Source: Lachnospiraceae bacterium
GTDB taxonomy: Bacteria > Bacillota > Clostridia > Lachnospirales > Lachnospiraceae
Assembly: GCA_029068555.1 (NCBI GenBank)
Contig: JAIECJ010000231.1
Location: 1 to 64,000 of the forward strand
DNA: 64,000 nt
Reading direction: 5' to 3'
Shown here: piece after piece, positions 16,569 to 26,072 of the stretch
How the letters are laid out: every line of letters starts with the position of its first letter
Position numbering within the stretch: the first letter of the stretch is position 1
Translations under genes and position numbers: made by a program
The notes under the pieces: generated by a model
What the model saw: the letters and a program-made list of their open reading frames with translations, nothing else
What the model was told of the DNA's origin: nothing
Database searches by the model: none

Positions 16569-17782
16569 TCAATAATGTCAAGCAGCTTCGCCATATAGAG
16601 TCCGAGGACATAGATGACAAAGACAGTGGGAAGGTACAGCGCACAGTAAAGCAGCAGGTCGTTGTATGTATATCCGCCTTGTGTCAGAAAATAAGAGAGG
16701 TCTTTCAGCCCATACCAGCTGACAAAAGCGTGAACCAGATACATGCCATAGGAGTTGCTGCCGCATGATGCGATAAAATCTGTAAAAGGATGTATGATGC
16801 GTCTGGCCGCATGCTGTGAGGATTCGGCGGCACGCAGATTTGTCCCGCAATCCTTTGTTTCCTCTGGACTTGCTGCACACAGCTCAATATGGATAAAACT
16901 TACGGCAAGCCAGTAATACGAAAGCCCGACAAGTGAGGGAATGACAGAATAGATGAAATTCTGTTCAGGCATCAGGTAGAGACGGATGGAAACAAAACAT
17001 GTAACCGCAGACAATAGGATAGAAACCGGCAGCGGACATTTTGCCGAAAACCCCGTCTTTTCCTGGAAGTACAGCATAATGCCAAGAGAAAAACAGGGCA
17101 GCTGGTTGGTAAAAAAATAGTATAAAAAGGAATTGTTATACGGATAAAGCGCATTATGTGTGGTGTTGGCGATATTCCGTAGAAGGACACAATTCAATGC
17201 TAAGAAAATAACAGGTATTATTAATATAGAATGCCGCTTCAGGGAATACAGTTTTTCAAACAACAGGATTAACAGGGGAAACAGTGCATACAGAATAAAT
17301 GTGGTTCCGATGTACCATCCGCCTGGAAAAACGTTATTGATGTAGTCGGGAAAAAATCCGTGAAGGAACAGCAGATTTGTGAGAATGGCGGCAGGTTCCC
17401 TGTTGACGATAAAGCCGGGGGAGTGATCGAGCACATCCATAAAGAGGACGTTGAGCATGTAGTTGATACATAAAATAATGAGAAATCCCGGCGCAAGACG
17501 TAAATAACGGCGCAGAATAAACTGACCGCTGCATAGAATGCGCTGCCGGAATGTAAGCTGAGTTTCCTGCAAGCCTGTATATTTGGATGTAAGATGATAC
17601 CATGAATAGCAGAGCGCCATTCCGGAAACCATAAAAAAGAGCTGGCATCCCATCTGACCGTAGTTAATCAGCTGGCGGAGCCCTGACATGTCTTTCATGA
17701 TAAAATGGCGGTTGTGTACCATGATAATCATCAGAATGCCAATGCCCTTTAAAACATTGAGCGATTTGAGCTGTTTTTTCAT
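16544..17782 (-). CDS. Membrane acyltransferase, acyltransferase-3 family
   Basis: The protein has 412 residues with about ten membrane helices. It opens KKQLKSLNVLKGIGILMIIMVHNRHF, the acyltransferase-3 (PF01757) start with the conserved His in the first helix, and continues with GCQLFFMVSGMALCYSWYH. Such enzymes usually O-acetylate surface polysaccharides or peptidoglycan using acyl-CoA from the cytoplasm. It is the only minus-strand gene inside the 48-kb glycan locus. It overlaps the end of the HAD gene by 4 bases and is divergent from the SGNH esterase gene, which may remove or transfer the same acyl groups. The residues around 290-320 (charged, Cys-containing) form a long loop rather than a separate domain. 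Confidence 0.85.
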   Translation of the reverse strand: MKKQLKSLNVLKGIGILMIIMVHNRHFIMKDMSGLRQLINYGQMGCQLFFMVSGMALCYSWYHLTSKYTGLQETQLTFRQRILCSGQFILRRYLRLAPGFLIILCINYMLNVLFMDVLDHSPGFIVNREPAAILTNLLFLHGFFPDYINNVFPGGWYIGTTFILYALFPLLILLFEKLYSLKRHSILIIPVIFLALNCVLLRNIANTTHNALYPYNNSFLYYFFTNQLPCFSLGIMLYFQEKTGFSAKCPLPVSILLSAVTCFVSIRLYLMPEQNFIYSVIPSLVGLSYYWLAVSFIHIELCAASPEETKDCGTNLRAAESSQHAARRIIHPFTDFIASCGSNSYGMYLVHAFVSWYGLKDLSYFLTQGGYTYNDLLLYCALYLPTVFVIYVLGLYMAKLLDIIDKKLRPSG

Positions 17783-17817
17783 TTATATAGGTATCCTTTC
17801 TATAAGTGTTTAGTAAC

Positions 17818-17846
17818 ATTTTGCCACCTTTTTCCTGTTTTGTAAA
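17818..17846 (-). promoter_or_regulatory. Candidate promoter of the acyltransferase-3 gene
   Basis: On the minus strand TTTACA (17846-17841) and CAAAAT (17823-17818) are separated by 17 bases, about 35 bases upstream of the start at 17782. It lies in the 159-bp divergent spacer shared with the SGNH esterase gene. The -10 box is only moderate. Confidence 0.4.
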
Positions 17847-17941
17847 CATGTTTTAGTGCGTTATGAGTCTGTACATATTCCAAAAAAAATAGTAATATAT
17901 TGGTAATAAGGTTACATGCGAATGAGAAAGAGGGGTATGAT

Positions 17942-19108
17942 ATGAGAAGAACGTTATTGAGGGTGATTGGAGCGGCAGGCATCATAACTTTCCTGTGTCA
18001 GCCGTCAGGCTCTGTTATGGCAGCAGAGCAGCCTCCGGTAATAGAAGCGCCGACAACAGAGACACCAGCGGTTCAATCCCTGACAACACTAGAAGCGTCA
18101 GCGATGCAGACATTGATGGCGGAAGTGCCAGTAGTACCAGTGCCCGTTGACGAAACAACACTTCAGTTGACGACTGAGAACACAGACAATGAGATGACAT
18201 TAATTTTGAATGCGCAGGCAGAGCTTGCTGCGCTGGGGCTTCCGCTTGAGAAATACCATGTCATTGATATACTTGGGGATTCGCTCACGGAAGGGGTAGG
18301 GGCTAGGACGCCTGACAAGGCATATCCGGTTGTATTGTCCAAACTGACAGGTGCAGTGGTAAACAATTATGGAGTTTCTGGCTCAAGAATTACTGATATA
18401 CCAGAGGGTTGGACGAATCCGGGATCGTTTGTTGACAGAATGTATGCCATGGACAAATCGGCGGATCTGGTGATTGTTTTTGGCGGCACAAATGATTTCT
18501 GGTTTGGAGACTGCCCGATTGGAAACAGGACGGACACCAGACCAAACACATTTTACGGCGCACTGAATACAATGATCCCATATCTGAAAGGTGCGCATCC
18601 AAACGCGGATATCGTTTTTATAGTTCCATATCAGCAAAGTAAGGACGCAGATGAGACGCACACATATAAACGCAGCACATACAGTGATTTCGGAACCGGC
18701 ACGTTTAAGCAGTATCGAAATGCGATGCTTGACAGATGTGAGTACTATGGGATACCGGTACTCGATCTGTATGCAGATTATGAGCTTAACCTGGCAGATA
18801 ACAGGGAAGCGCTTGAGGCGTATGGAAATTTCATCTGTGATGGATGCCACCTGAATGATGCCGGTTACAATTTGCTTGCCAGAAAAATATATCGCTTTAT
18901 CATGCAGGATTTTTCGACATATGTGCCCCAGTATACAGAGATCAATGATATGGTATTTGAGACTGCGGCGCTCCCTGGACTGATTCAGGACGGCAGCTTC
19001 GTGATGCCAAATGGTCAGGTGATACTCAGCAAAACCGGATTTGAGGTGGATCCTTCCATGCCGTTACAACAGATCTACCAGAACCTCATAATTTCAGCGA
19101 TGTATTAA
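17942..19108 (+). CDS. Secreted SGNH/GDSL hydrolase (putative glycan or lipid esterase)
   Basis: The protein has 388 residues. Residues 1-28 are a signal peptide (MRRTLLRVIGAAGIITFLCQ, cleavage near VMAAE). A Thr/Pro/Val/Glu-rich linker runs to about residue 90. The catalytic domain shows block I LGDSLTEG (Ser114), block III GGTNDFW (Asn184) and block V CDGCHLN (Asp300, His303), so the catalytic set is complete. Family members are extracellular esterases that often remove O-acetyl groups from polysaccharides. It is divergent from the acyltransferase-3 gene, which makes an add/remove acetyl pair plausible (inference). The start at 17942 follows AGAGGGG; an upstream GTG-type start would add charged residues before the signal peptide. 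Confidence 0.88.
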   Translation: MRRTLLRVIGAAGIITFLCQPSGSVMAAEQPPVIEAPTTETPAVQSLTTLEASAMQTLMAEVPVVPVPVDETTLQLTTENTDNEMTLILNAQAELAALGLPLEKYHVIDILGDSLTEGVGARTPDKAYPVVLSKLTGAVVNNYGVSGSRITDIPEGWTNPGSFVDRMYAMDKSADLVIVFGGTNDFWFGDCPIGNRTDTRPNTFYGALNTMIPYLKGAHPNADIVFIVPYQQSKDADETHTYKRSTYSDFGTGTFKQYRNAMLDRCEYYGIPVLDLYADYELNLADNREALEAYGNFICDGCHLNDAGYNLLARKIYRFIMQDFSTYVPQYTEINDMVFETAALPGLIQDGSFVMPNGQVILSKTGFEVDPSMPLQQIYQNLIISAMY

Positions 19109-19139
19109 ATGCGAAGTCCGTAAGAAAACGTATCGCAGC

Positions 19140-19187
19140 CAGGTAAAAATTCATTTGCGCAGCAAATAGTGCATGGATTTTTACCTG
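19140..19187. other. Nested inverted repeat between the SGNH and DUF6044-like genes
   Basis: CAGGTAAAAAT (19140-19150) and ATTTTTACCTG (19177-19187) form a perfect 11-bp stem. Its loop carries a second stem, ATTTGC-GCA-GCAAAT. No strong T-run follows on the plus strand. It could be a weak terminator or a structured leader of the following operon. Confidence 0.4.
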
Positions 19188-19282
19188 TTGCTGGAACGGA
19201 GTGAACAGTAATAGAAATACCATTCTTTACCGATGGAAAATAGTATGCTATCATAAAAAGATACGAAAGGTGGAAACTTGTG

Positions 19283-21016
19283 ATGAATGCGTTTAAAAGA
19301 AACTGGCATTTTATTCTGGCAGGAGGCATCTTTGCATGTGAGGCTGCTATTTTACTGTTGCTGCAAAAAAATATATATGTGGGAATCTGCGATAACCTTG
19401 ACTTGTTTATCACACAGCTCAAGATGCTTCGAGACAATGGTGCGTTTTTTTCCCATAATCAGGTATTACCGGTACTTGGAAGCATTGGCAGAGACTATTT
19501 TCCGTCGGAGTTTTCTCTCTATAACATACTATATCTGATTTTACCGGACATCTATGCTTATATTGCCGGGTATCTCTTAAAACTTGTGACTGCCTTTTTC
19601 TCATCACTTCTTTTGGCAAAGCATGTGCTTCGGGAAAAATACAGGGAATATGAGAAAATTGTGGTACTGGTGGCTGCGGCATTTGCGCTCCTGCCGGTTT
19701 ATCCCATGTATGCCATCTGCTTTTCGTCGATGCCGCTTATCTTATATCTGTTGATTCGAATTTATCAGAAACCGGAGTGGCAGCTTTTCCTTATGGTATT
19801 TCTGTATCCGATTCTGTCGTATTTTACATTTTTTGGTGCATTTATTCTGGGGTATTTGTTGATCGGGATAGTTGTATTATGGATAAGAGACAAAAAGCCG
19901 TCACTTCCACTGGCTGGTGCACTGTGCGTTCTGATGGCGGGGTATGTGTGCTTTGAGTACAGGCTGTTCGGTATTATGCTGATGTCCGATGAGGAGACCA
20001 TCAGAAGCACCATGGTCGTAGCAAGTTATGGGGCAGCTGACCTGTGGAAATGTTTCCTTGATGTATTTTTGAACGGATTTTCCCATGCGAAATCCGTTCA
20101 TACATATTTTGTGCTGCCAGTATGTATGCTCTATTTTATATGGAATAATATACAGTACCTCACTGGCCGAAAAAAAGGAAAAATCTATGCGGATGTATTT
20201 AATATCACGATGGTGTTTATCATATTTAACTGTGTGGTTTATGCACTTTATTTCTGGGAGCCGCTCAGAAACATGGTGGAGACGGTTTTGCCGCCGTTAA
20301 AAGGGTTTCAGTATGGTAGAACTATCTTTTTTAATACATTTGCGTGGTATATCGCGTTCTTTCTTGTGATAAAAGAGCTGTATGATAAAAAAAGCGCTGT
20401 ATTTTATGCGGTATCGCATGCTGCCTGCATTGTGGCGATTCTGATTGTCGGCGGTACACAGTGCGAGTACAGTGACTTTTATAACACATGCTATTGTAAT
20501 TTGTACAAGCTGGTCAGGCATACAGATGTGAACCAGTTAAGCTATGACGAGTTTTATGGGGGGACACTGATAGCGGCAATTAAGGCAGACATTGGCTATA
20601 CGCCTGACAAGGGCGCATGTGCTTATGGTTTCCATCCGGCGATGCTCTCCTACAATGGCATCACCACAATTGACGGTTATTGCGGTTATTACAGCCAGAA
20701 TTATAAAGAGCAGTTTCGCGCGGCAATTGCCCCGGCTCTTGCGGAGAACCTGAACTGGCAGGCCTACTATGATGACTGGGGATGCAGGGCATACCTGTTT
20801 TCGGCATCCGGTGAGAATCTATACGATTTCGGTGCGAATGCAGCTGCGGTGCCACAGGACATTTTGATTGACGAACCAGCGTTGCGGCAACTGGGGTGTG
20901 ACTATATTTTTTCACGGGTAGAGATTACAAATGCCGACGAGATGCAGATGAATCTGATAAATATATATCAGGACGACGAAATGCCATATAGTGTGTATTT
21001 GTATGGATTGGAATAA
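19283..21016 (+). CDS. Large membrane protein, DUF6044-like (GT-C superfamily candidate)
   Basis: The protein has 577 residues with about 11 membrane helices in the first 380 residues and a C-terminal soluble part of about 170 residues. The first extracytoplasmic loop contains ICDNLDLFITQLKMLRDNG and later GRDYFPSEFSLYN. Acidic residues there are where GT-C enzymes place their catalytic Asp or Glu, and the wording resembles the DUF6044 family found in Firmicutes glycan loci. The likely role is transfer or modification of a lipid-linked sugar outside the membrane, but the activity is unknown. GTG at 19280 is an equally possible start after AAAGGTGG. It is 24 bases ahead of the radical SAM gene. 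Confidence 0.7.
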   Translation: MNAFKRNWHFILAGGIFACEAAILLLLQKNIYVGICDNLDLFITQLKMLRDNGAFFSHNQVLPVLGSIGRDYFPSEFSLYNILYLILPDIYAYIAGYLLKLVTAFFSSLLLAKHVLREKYREYEKIVVLVAAAFALLPVYPMYAICFSSMPLILYLLIRIYQKPEWQLFLMVFLYPILSYFTFFGAFILGYLLIGIVVLWIRDKKPSLPLAGALCVLMAGYVCFEYRLFGIMLMSDEETIRSTMVVASYGAADLWKCFLDVFLNGFSHAKSVHTYFVLPVCMLYFIWNNIQYLTGRKKGKIYADVFNITMVFIIFNCVVYALYFWEPLRNMVETVLPPLKGFQYGRTIFFNTFAWYIAFFLVIKELYDKKSAVFYAVSHAACIVAILIVGGTQCEYSDFYNTCYCNLYKLVRHTDVNQLSYDEFYGGTLIAAIKADIGYTPDKGACAYGFHPAMLSYNGITTIDGYCGYYSQNYKEQFRAAIAPALAENLNWQAYYDDWGCRAYLFSASGENLYDFGANAAAVPQDILIDEPALRQLGCDYIFSRVEITNADEMQMNLINIYQDDEMPYSVYLYGLE

Positions 21017-21040
21017 AAAGTGGAAAGGAAAAGAATACAG

Positions 21041-22489
21041 ATGAATAAGAAAAGAATACTGCTGTTTTATCCGCCTGGGGCGCTGTTTCAGAGAGGAGAG
21101 GACCGCTGCCAGCAGAATATTGACGACGGATCTGCGCAGGCGATGCGCGCGTGCAACGACTTAGGTTATGCAGCTGCAATCTTAATGAAAAGCGGCTGTG
21201 AGGTAAAGCTTCAGGATTATCAGACACAGGGTGATACCTTTGACGCACTGTTAAAGGATATGGACGCGTTTCAGCCGGACATGATTATGATGAGTATTAC
21301 AAATACGACCATTTTTGACGATATCAAGGTGGTGAATGAGCTGAAAGCAAGGTATAATCCCATTGTCGTACTGAAAGGGGCGTTGTTCTATGCACCGGAG
21401 CAGGCAATGCTCGACATGCTCGACCTGTCCAATGTGGATTACCTCATTGGCGGAGAGATTGATTTCTGTATCGGAAAGATAGCGGATTATTGTTTTCAGG
21501 GAATAGGAAAGCCAGAAGAAATCAATAATATTTTATATAAAGATGCGAATGGCAGGATGGTACCCACAAGGTTCCATGTGTGGGATGATGATCTGGATGC
21601 ACAGCCGTTTCCGGCAAGGGAGCTGATGCGCAACGAGCTTTATATCCGGCCAGACACAAAAGAGCCAATGGCAACGATTCAGACGGCAAGAGGATGTCCA
21701 AGCCAGTGTGTGTTCTGCCTTACACCGGAGATATCGGGAAGGCGCGTGCGGTTCCGCAGTCCGCAGAATGTACTCGATGAGATGATAGAGTGCTACGAAA
21801 AGCACCACATCCGAAACTTCTTTTTTAAGGCAGATACATTCACCATTAATCCAGAGTGGGTTAAGGAGATGTGCGAACTGATTATACACTCAAAAATTTA
21901 TGGCAAGATTGAGTTTACGGCAAACTCTCGTGTGCGTCCGCTCAGTAAGGAAACCTTGGAGCTGATGAAAAAGGCAGGCTGCTTTTTGGTGGCGTTTGGC
22001 TTTGAATCCGGCAGTGACGAGATGCTTAAGACGATGAGAAAAGGTACAACGGTAGAGGAGAACAGACAGGCGGCAAGGTGGTGCAAGGAGGTTGGACTCA
22101 AGTTCTGGGGATATTTTGTAATCGGATTTCCGTGGGAGACGAAAGCGGACATCCTTTTGACGAAGAAGCTTGTCATGGAGACAGACCCGGATTTTATCGA
22201 GGTCACGATAGCGCTTCCTTTTTACGGTACCCCAATGTATGATACCTGTAGACAGGAAAAGCTGTTGGAAAAATCTGTGCTCGGAAGTGACTTTTTCCAT
22301 TCCAGCACAAAAGGTACCATGCACCTGACGCTGGACGAGGTCATGAAGCTCAGGAAGAACATACTGCTTAGCTTTTATTTAAGACCGAAGTACATCATTC
22401 GCAGAATGGGCGACTGTGTCAAGGATCCGGGCATCTTTGTGCAGTATGTAAAGTATGGACTGAAGCTGGTGGTGAATCTCTTTAAATAA
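21041..22489 (+). CDS. Radical SAM protein with N-terminal cobalamin-binding-like domain
   Basis: The protein has 482 residues. Residues 1 to about 165 have the Rossmann-like layout of B12-binding domains (KKRILLFYPPGA, then FQPDMIMMSITNTT and VVLKGALF), but no DxHxxG cobalamin-ligand motif is visible. Residues about 205-400 form the radical SAM barrel, with the iron-sulfur motif RGCPSQCVFC (CxxxCxxC), a GFESGSD segment and GYFVIGFPWET. Such class B-type enzymes methylate or rearrange unreactive carbons. Its position between membrane glycan genes suggests it modifies a sugar or polyprenyl-linked intermediate (inference). ATG 21041 is preferred to a GTG at 21020. Confidence 0.82.
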   Translation: MNKKRILLFYPPGALFQRGEDRCQQNIDDGSAQAMRACNDLGYAAAILMKSGCEVKLQDYQTQGDTFDALLKDMDAFQPDMIMMSITNTTIFDDIKVVNELKARYNPIVVLKGALFYAPEQAMLDMLDLSNVDYLIGGEIDFCIGKIADYCFQGIGKPEEINNILYKDANGRMVPTRFHVWDDDLDAQPFPARELMRNELYIRPDTKEPMATIQTARGCPSQCVFCLTPEISGRRVRFRSPQNVLDEMIECYEKHHIRNFFFKADTFTINPEWVKEMCELIIHSKIYGKIEFTANSRVRPLSKETLELMKKAGCFLVAFGFESGSDEMLKTMRKGTTVEENRQAARWCKEVGLKFWGYFVIGFPWETKADILLTKKLVMETDPDFIEVTIALPFYGTPMYDTCRQEKLLEKSVLGSDFFHSSTKGTMHLTLDEVMKLRKNILLSFYLRPKYIIRRMGDCVKDPGIFVQYVKYGLKLVVNLFK

Positions 22490-22509
22490 TTTTTTACTGG
22501 GGATATGAT

Positions 22510-24069
22510 ATGGGTAAAAACAGCAGAATACGCCTGCCGGAGTGGATTACGGCAGGCGCGGCATTTATTTATTATTGGATAATGGCGTTGTATAAGCTCA
22601 CAGACGCACCGATCTGGCAGGACGAGGCGATGGAGTTTTACTGTTCCCTTCCTGTAAAGGGTGCTATCAGGGGGGTGACAGAGTACGCCACTATGTATGA
22701 ACGAATGGCATATATTCAACAACAGCCGCCGCTGTATAACTGGTTCATATGTCTGTGGCTTCAGGTAAGCCATGGCGAATGGTGGTATCGTTTTTCAAGC
22801 GTGCTGATGGGCTTTGGCGCGGCAGTTGGAATTTATGTTGTGATAAGGAAGCTTTGTAACCGCTATATGGCGGCTTTTTGTGTTGTGATATATTCGAGTA
22901 TTTATATCTTGATGTATTATGTCAAAGAAGCATCAGAATATACAATGCTGATTATGTTTCTTGTATGGACGATTTACCTTTATTTTCATATTTTAGAAAG
23001 TGTTACAATAAAAAGGGTACTTGGTTTTACGGTGCTGTGTGTCATAGATGTGTACACACATTATGGCGCTGTTTTTGTGGTGATTCCGATGGCATTGCAG
23101 CTGCTGTACTACTATGCAGGAAGCAGGGAATGGTCAGCATTGAAAGCGGCGTTTGCGTCATATATCGTTGCGGCTGTCGGGGCAGGAGCGCCACTTGTAG
23201 TCTTGTTCCTGGTACCGCAGTCATCAAACGCAGTTTCCACGCTTGGCATTGACAAGCCGATAGAGATTACAGGAAACAATATTATACTGGACTTTTTTGA
23301 CAGTATGATGTGGGTGCTTCGATGGTGCATGCTTGATTATGACAGGGACTGGGATAAGCTTACATGGGCAATATGGATTGTCCTTTTCGCACTAATTGTA
23401 ATGAGCGTTTTCGTATGGCGTCATACGAAACGCAAGTGCATAAGGCAGTTTTTGAACTGCAGCATTGGTATTTTTGTGTTTTATTATGTCTTGACAACAC
23501 TCAATATCTATTCTTACGGATGGTTTGGAAACAGGTACAATCTCTTTATTTTTCCGGTCTGGTTCATACTGATTGCGTTGGTAATAGATGAATTTCTTGA
23601 TATTCTAAAAGACAGGAAACTGACAAGGTATTTCAGATATGCGGTCATTGTCGGGCTGCTGCTGTTTTGCTGTTATGGCGTAAAGAGAATTCACAACCAC
23701 TGGGCGAAGATGGATTTGCGGACAGTGGTTGCGACATGGTATCAGGATAAAGGATATGAGCTGCCGACATATGTAAATTTTCACCAAAGATATCCTTTTG
23801 TGTACTATCTGACACACAGCGGGGAGTACAGTGAGGACGTATGGGAAAATATTTATTGCAGTCAGAACCTGGAGTCGCTGAACTATTCTGGGGAAGAGTG
23901 GATTGAATTTTTGCAGACAGAGGTTTATACGGACGGTCTTCCCGCAAAGCTTTATGTTGTGTCGGGACAGTTTGATGCGGCGGCGAGGGCGCTGGTGGAT
24001 TACGGGTATGAAGTGGAAGCGGTTGTGGACACAACGGCAAAACTATTTCTCCTGACAGCACCTGAATAG
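22510..24069 (+). CDS. GT-C membrane glycosyltransferase (ArnT/PMT-like, GT39/GT83 type)
   Basis: The protein has 519 residues with about ten membrane helices. After the first helix the extracytoplasmic loop carries DAPIWQDEAMEFY, the Asp-Glu pair typical of PMT/ArnT-like polyprenyl-phosphate-sugar-dependent transferases, then QQQPPLYNWFI, the usual P-P-L-Y stretch at the second helix. The C-terminal 130 residues are a soluble extracellular domain (TYVNFHQRYPFVYYLTHS). It would transfer a sugar from a polyprenyl-phosphate donor to the glycan outside the cell. The pentose donor made by the UbiA/HAD pair is one candidate. Confidence 0.82.
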   Translation: MGKNSRIRLPEWITAGAAFIYYWIMALYKLTDAPIWQDEAMEFYCSLPVKGAIRGVTEYATMYERMAYIQQQPPLYNWFICLWLQVSHGEWWYRFSSVLMGFGAAVGIYVVIRKLCNRYMAAFCVVIYSSIYILMYYVKEASEYTMLIMFLVWTIYLYFHILESVTIKRVLGFTVLCVIDVYTHYGAVFVVIPMALQLLYYYAGSREWSALKAAFASYIVAAVGAGAPLVVLFLVPQSSNAVSTLGIDKPIEITGNNIILDFFDSMMWVLRWCMLDYDRDWDKLTWAIWIVLFALIVMSVFVWRHTKRKCIRQFLNCSIGIFVFYYVLTTLNIYSYGWFGNRYNLFIFPVWFILIALVIDEFLDILKDRKLTRYFRYAVIVGLLLFCCYGVKRIHNHWAKMDLRTVVATWYQDKGYELPTYVNFHQRYPFVYYLTHSGEYSEDVWENIYCSQNLESLNYSGEEWIEFLQTEVYTDGLPAKLYVVSGQFDAAARALVDYGYEVEAVVDTTAKLFLLTAPE

Positions 24070-24142
24070 AACAGTAGATTTGAGCCGCCTGGCATGCCTG
24101 TTAAAGCTGGCAGCCGGGCGTTAGGAAAAAGGATTCAGCAAA

Positions 24143-25036
24143 ATGATAATTATACATGTTATGGGAGGACTCGGAAACCAGCTTTACCAGTACGCATTAT
24201 ACGAAAAACTGAAATCCCTTGGCAGGGAAGTGAAGCTTGACCTGTACGCGTACAGGGAAGCACAGGGCGATGACAGGGAATGGCGCAGTCTGGAGCTGGA
24301 ATGGCTTGGACTGGACTATGAGGTGTGTACAGCGGAAGAACGAAAAAAATTTCTTGACAACAGCATGAAGCCTGTGGACAGAATCAGGCGGAAGCTGGTC
24401 GGCAGGAAAGACCGGACTGTAAAAGAGTGCGCAGAGTATATGCCGGAGATATTTGATATGGATGATGTGTACTTGTATGGTTTCTGGGGATGCGAGCGGT
24501 ATTATGCTGATATCATTCCTTTGCTGCAGGAAAAAATCGTTTTTCCAAATAGTAAAAATCCAAAGAACAGTGAAATAATAAATGCGATGGCACAGCAGAA
24601 TGCGGTGAGCATTCACATCAGGCGCAAGGATTATCTTACTGTGGCAGATGGGAAGCGGTATATGGGAATTTGCACAGATGCGTATTACAATGGTGCTATG
24701 ACGTATATCGCAGAACGTGTGGAAAATCCCATGTTTTACATTTTTTCTGATGATGCGGACTATGCAAGGGAACATTACAACAAGCCGAATATGCATGTTG
24801 TGGACTGGAATACCGGAAGCGACAGTATGTTTGATATGAAGCTTATGAGCTGCTGCCGCCATAATATCTGTGCGAACAGCACATTCAGCATCTGGGGAGC
24901 AAGGCTGAACAAAAATGCAGACAAGATTGCAATACGACCGCTCCGCCATGACAACTATGAGGTTTCCGATGCAGAAACAGTGCACAAAAACTGGCAGGGG
25001 TGGACATTAATCAATGCGATGGGGGAATTGGAGTGA
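24143..25036 (+). CDS. GT11 glycosyltransferase (alpha-1,2-fucosyltransferase family)
   Basis: The protein has 297 residues, normal for bacterial GT11. It begins with MGGLGNQLYQYALYEKL, the GDP-sugar-binding N-terminal motif, and has HIRRKDY in the middle (residues about 155-161) and FDMKLMSCCRHNICANSTFS near the end. All three conserved regions of alpha-1,2-fucosyltransferases are present, so it should add fucose (or a related GDP-sugar) to a glycan on the cytoplasmic face. The next gene starts on its stop codon. GDP-fucose synthesis genes are not in the window. Confidence 0.88.
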   Translation: MIIIHVMGGLGNQLYQYALYEKLKSLGREVKLDLYAYREAQGDDREWRSLELEWLGLDYEVCTAEERKKFLDNSMKPVDRIRRKLVGRKDRTVKECAEYMPEIFDMDDVYLYGFWGCERYYADIIPLLQEKIVFPNSKNPKNSEIINAMAQQNAVSIHIRRKDYLTVADGKRYMGICTDAYYNGAMTYIAERVENPMFYIFSDDADYAREHYNKPNMHVVDWNTGSDSMFDMKLMSCCRHNICANSTFSIWGARLNKNADKIAIRPLRHDNYEVSDAETVHKNWQGWTLINAMGELE

Positions 25037-26067
25037 AGAATGATGAAAAGGATCTGATATCAGTCATTGTGCCGGTGTATAATGTTGAAAAATACCTTGA
25101 CCGGTGTATGCAGTCCATTCTGCACCAGACTTATCAAAAACTGGAAATCATCCTTGTCGATGACGGTTCGACAGATATGTCGGCAGCAATGTGCGACGAT
25201 TATGTGCATCAGGACAAACGGGTGAAAGTGTTACACAAGTCAAACGGCGGTCTGTCCGACGCAAGAAATGCGGGGTTGGAGCTGGCAACAGGTACGTATA
25301 TTGGGTATGTGGACAGCGATGACTGGATTGAACCGGATATGTATGAGCAGATGTACCGTGCGTGTGTGGAAAACAACGCACGGATTGCGGTGTGCAGATA
25401 CTTTAATGAATATCGGGACAGGACAGAAGCGGGCGGAAACGGCGGCATAATACCGCTCTCACGGGACGAGCTCTTAAAAATATATATTGGCGGGCACGAT
25501 TCGTATATCATCTATAATTCTGTGTGGAGTAAACTTTTTGAGCGTGAACTGGTTCGCGGGATGGTGTTCCCAAAAGGAAGAAACTCCGAGGATATCATGT
25601 ACACGACACGTGCATTTTGTAAGGCAGACAGGGCGGTATATCTGGACAGAAGCTTCTATCACTATGTGATTGACAGGGAGGGAAGCATTATGAATGCCGC
25701 GGGGGTGGAGCGTATCTTTCGGGATGAGATACCGTTCTGGCGTGAGCACATTGCCTGCATCAATGAAACGGTTTCCGCGCAGATGGCAGATTTTGCGCGC
25801 TACCACTTTCAAAGACGGCTGTTGTTTTATTATATGGATGCCGTAGACACTGGGAATCGTGAGACAGCTTTAAGACTTGTCAGTGAGATAAAAAAGGACA
25901 GGGACGAGATGGACAGGGTTTATGGCAGCGGGATGGTGGCAAAGGGGGATCGGATGCGCAGGAAGCTCTTTATGATATCGCCGCCACTGTATGCGGCAGT
26001 CGTGCGGCTTTATGAAAAAATCGTGATTCCGCTTAGGAACGGTAATCTCCATGGACAGCGAGGTTAG
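25033..26067 (+). CDS. GT2 family glycosyltransferase
   Basis: The protein has 344 residues with the GT-A fold of GT2 at the N-terminus: ISVIVPVYNVEKYLDRC, LVDDGSTD, GGLSDARNAGL and GYVDSDDWIEPDMY (DxD-type metal site). The C-terminal 130 residues are helical and Arg-rich, as in EpsJ/WfgS-like enzymes. It acts in the cytoplasm on a nucleotide sugar; the substrate is unknown. The GTG start overlaps the preceding stop (GTGA) and follows GGGGGA. An ATG at 25000 would add 11 residues of poor family fit. Confidence 0.87.
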   Translation: MKNDEKDLISVIVPVYNVEKYLDRCMQSILHQTYQKLEIILVDDGSTDMSAAMCDDYVHQDKRVKVLHKSNGGLSDARNAGLELATGTYIGYVDSDDWIEPDMYEQMYRACVENNARIAVCRYFNEYRDRTEAGGNGGIIPLSRDELLKIYIGGHDSYIIYNSVWSKLFERELVRGMVFPKGRNSEDIMYTTRAFCKADRAVYLDRSFYHYVIDREGSIMNAAGVERIFRDEIPFWREHIACINETVSAQMADFARYHFQRRLLFYYMDAVDTGNRETALRLVSEIKKDRDEMDRVYGSGMVAKGDRMRRKLFMISPPLYAAVVRLYEKIVIPLRNGNLHGQRG

Positions 26068-26072
26068 AGGTT

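Noticed and set aside
24070-24142. GC-rich partly self-complementary stretch before the first GT11 gene
   Set aside because: The pairing (GCCGCCTGGC with later GCC/GGC runs) is imperfect and no T-run follows, so a terminator or leader structure cannot be supported.
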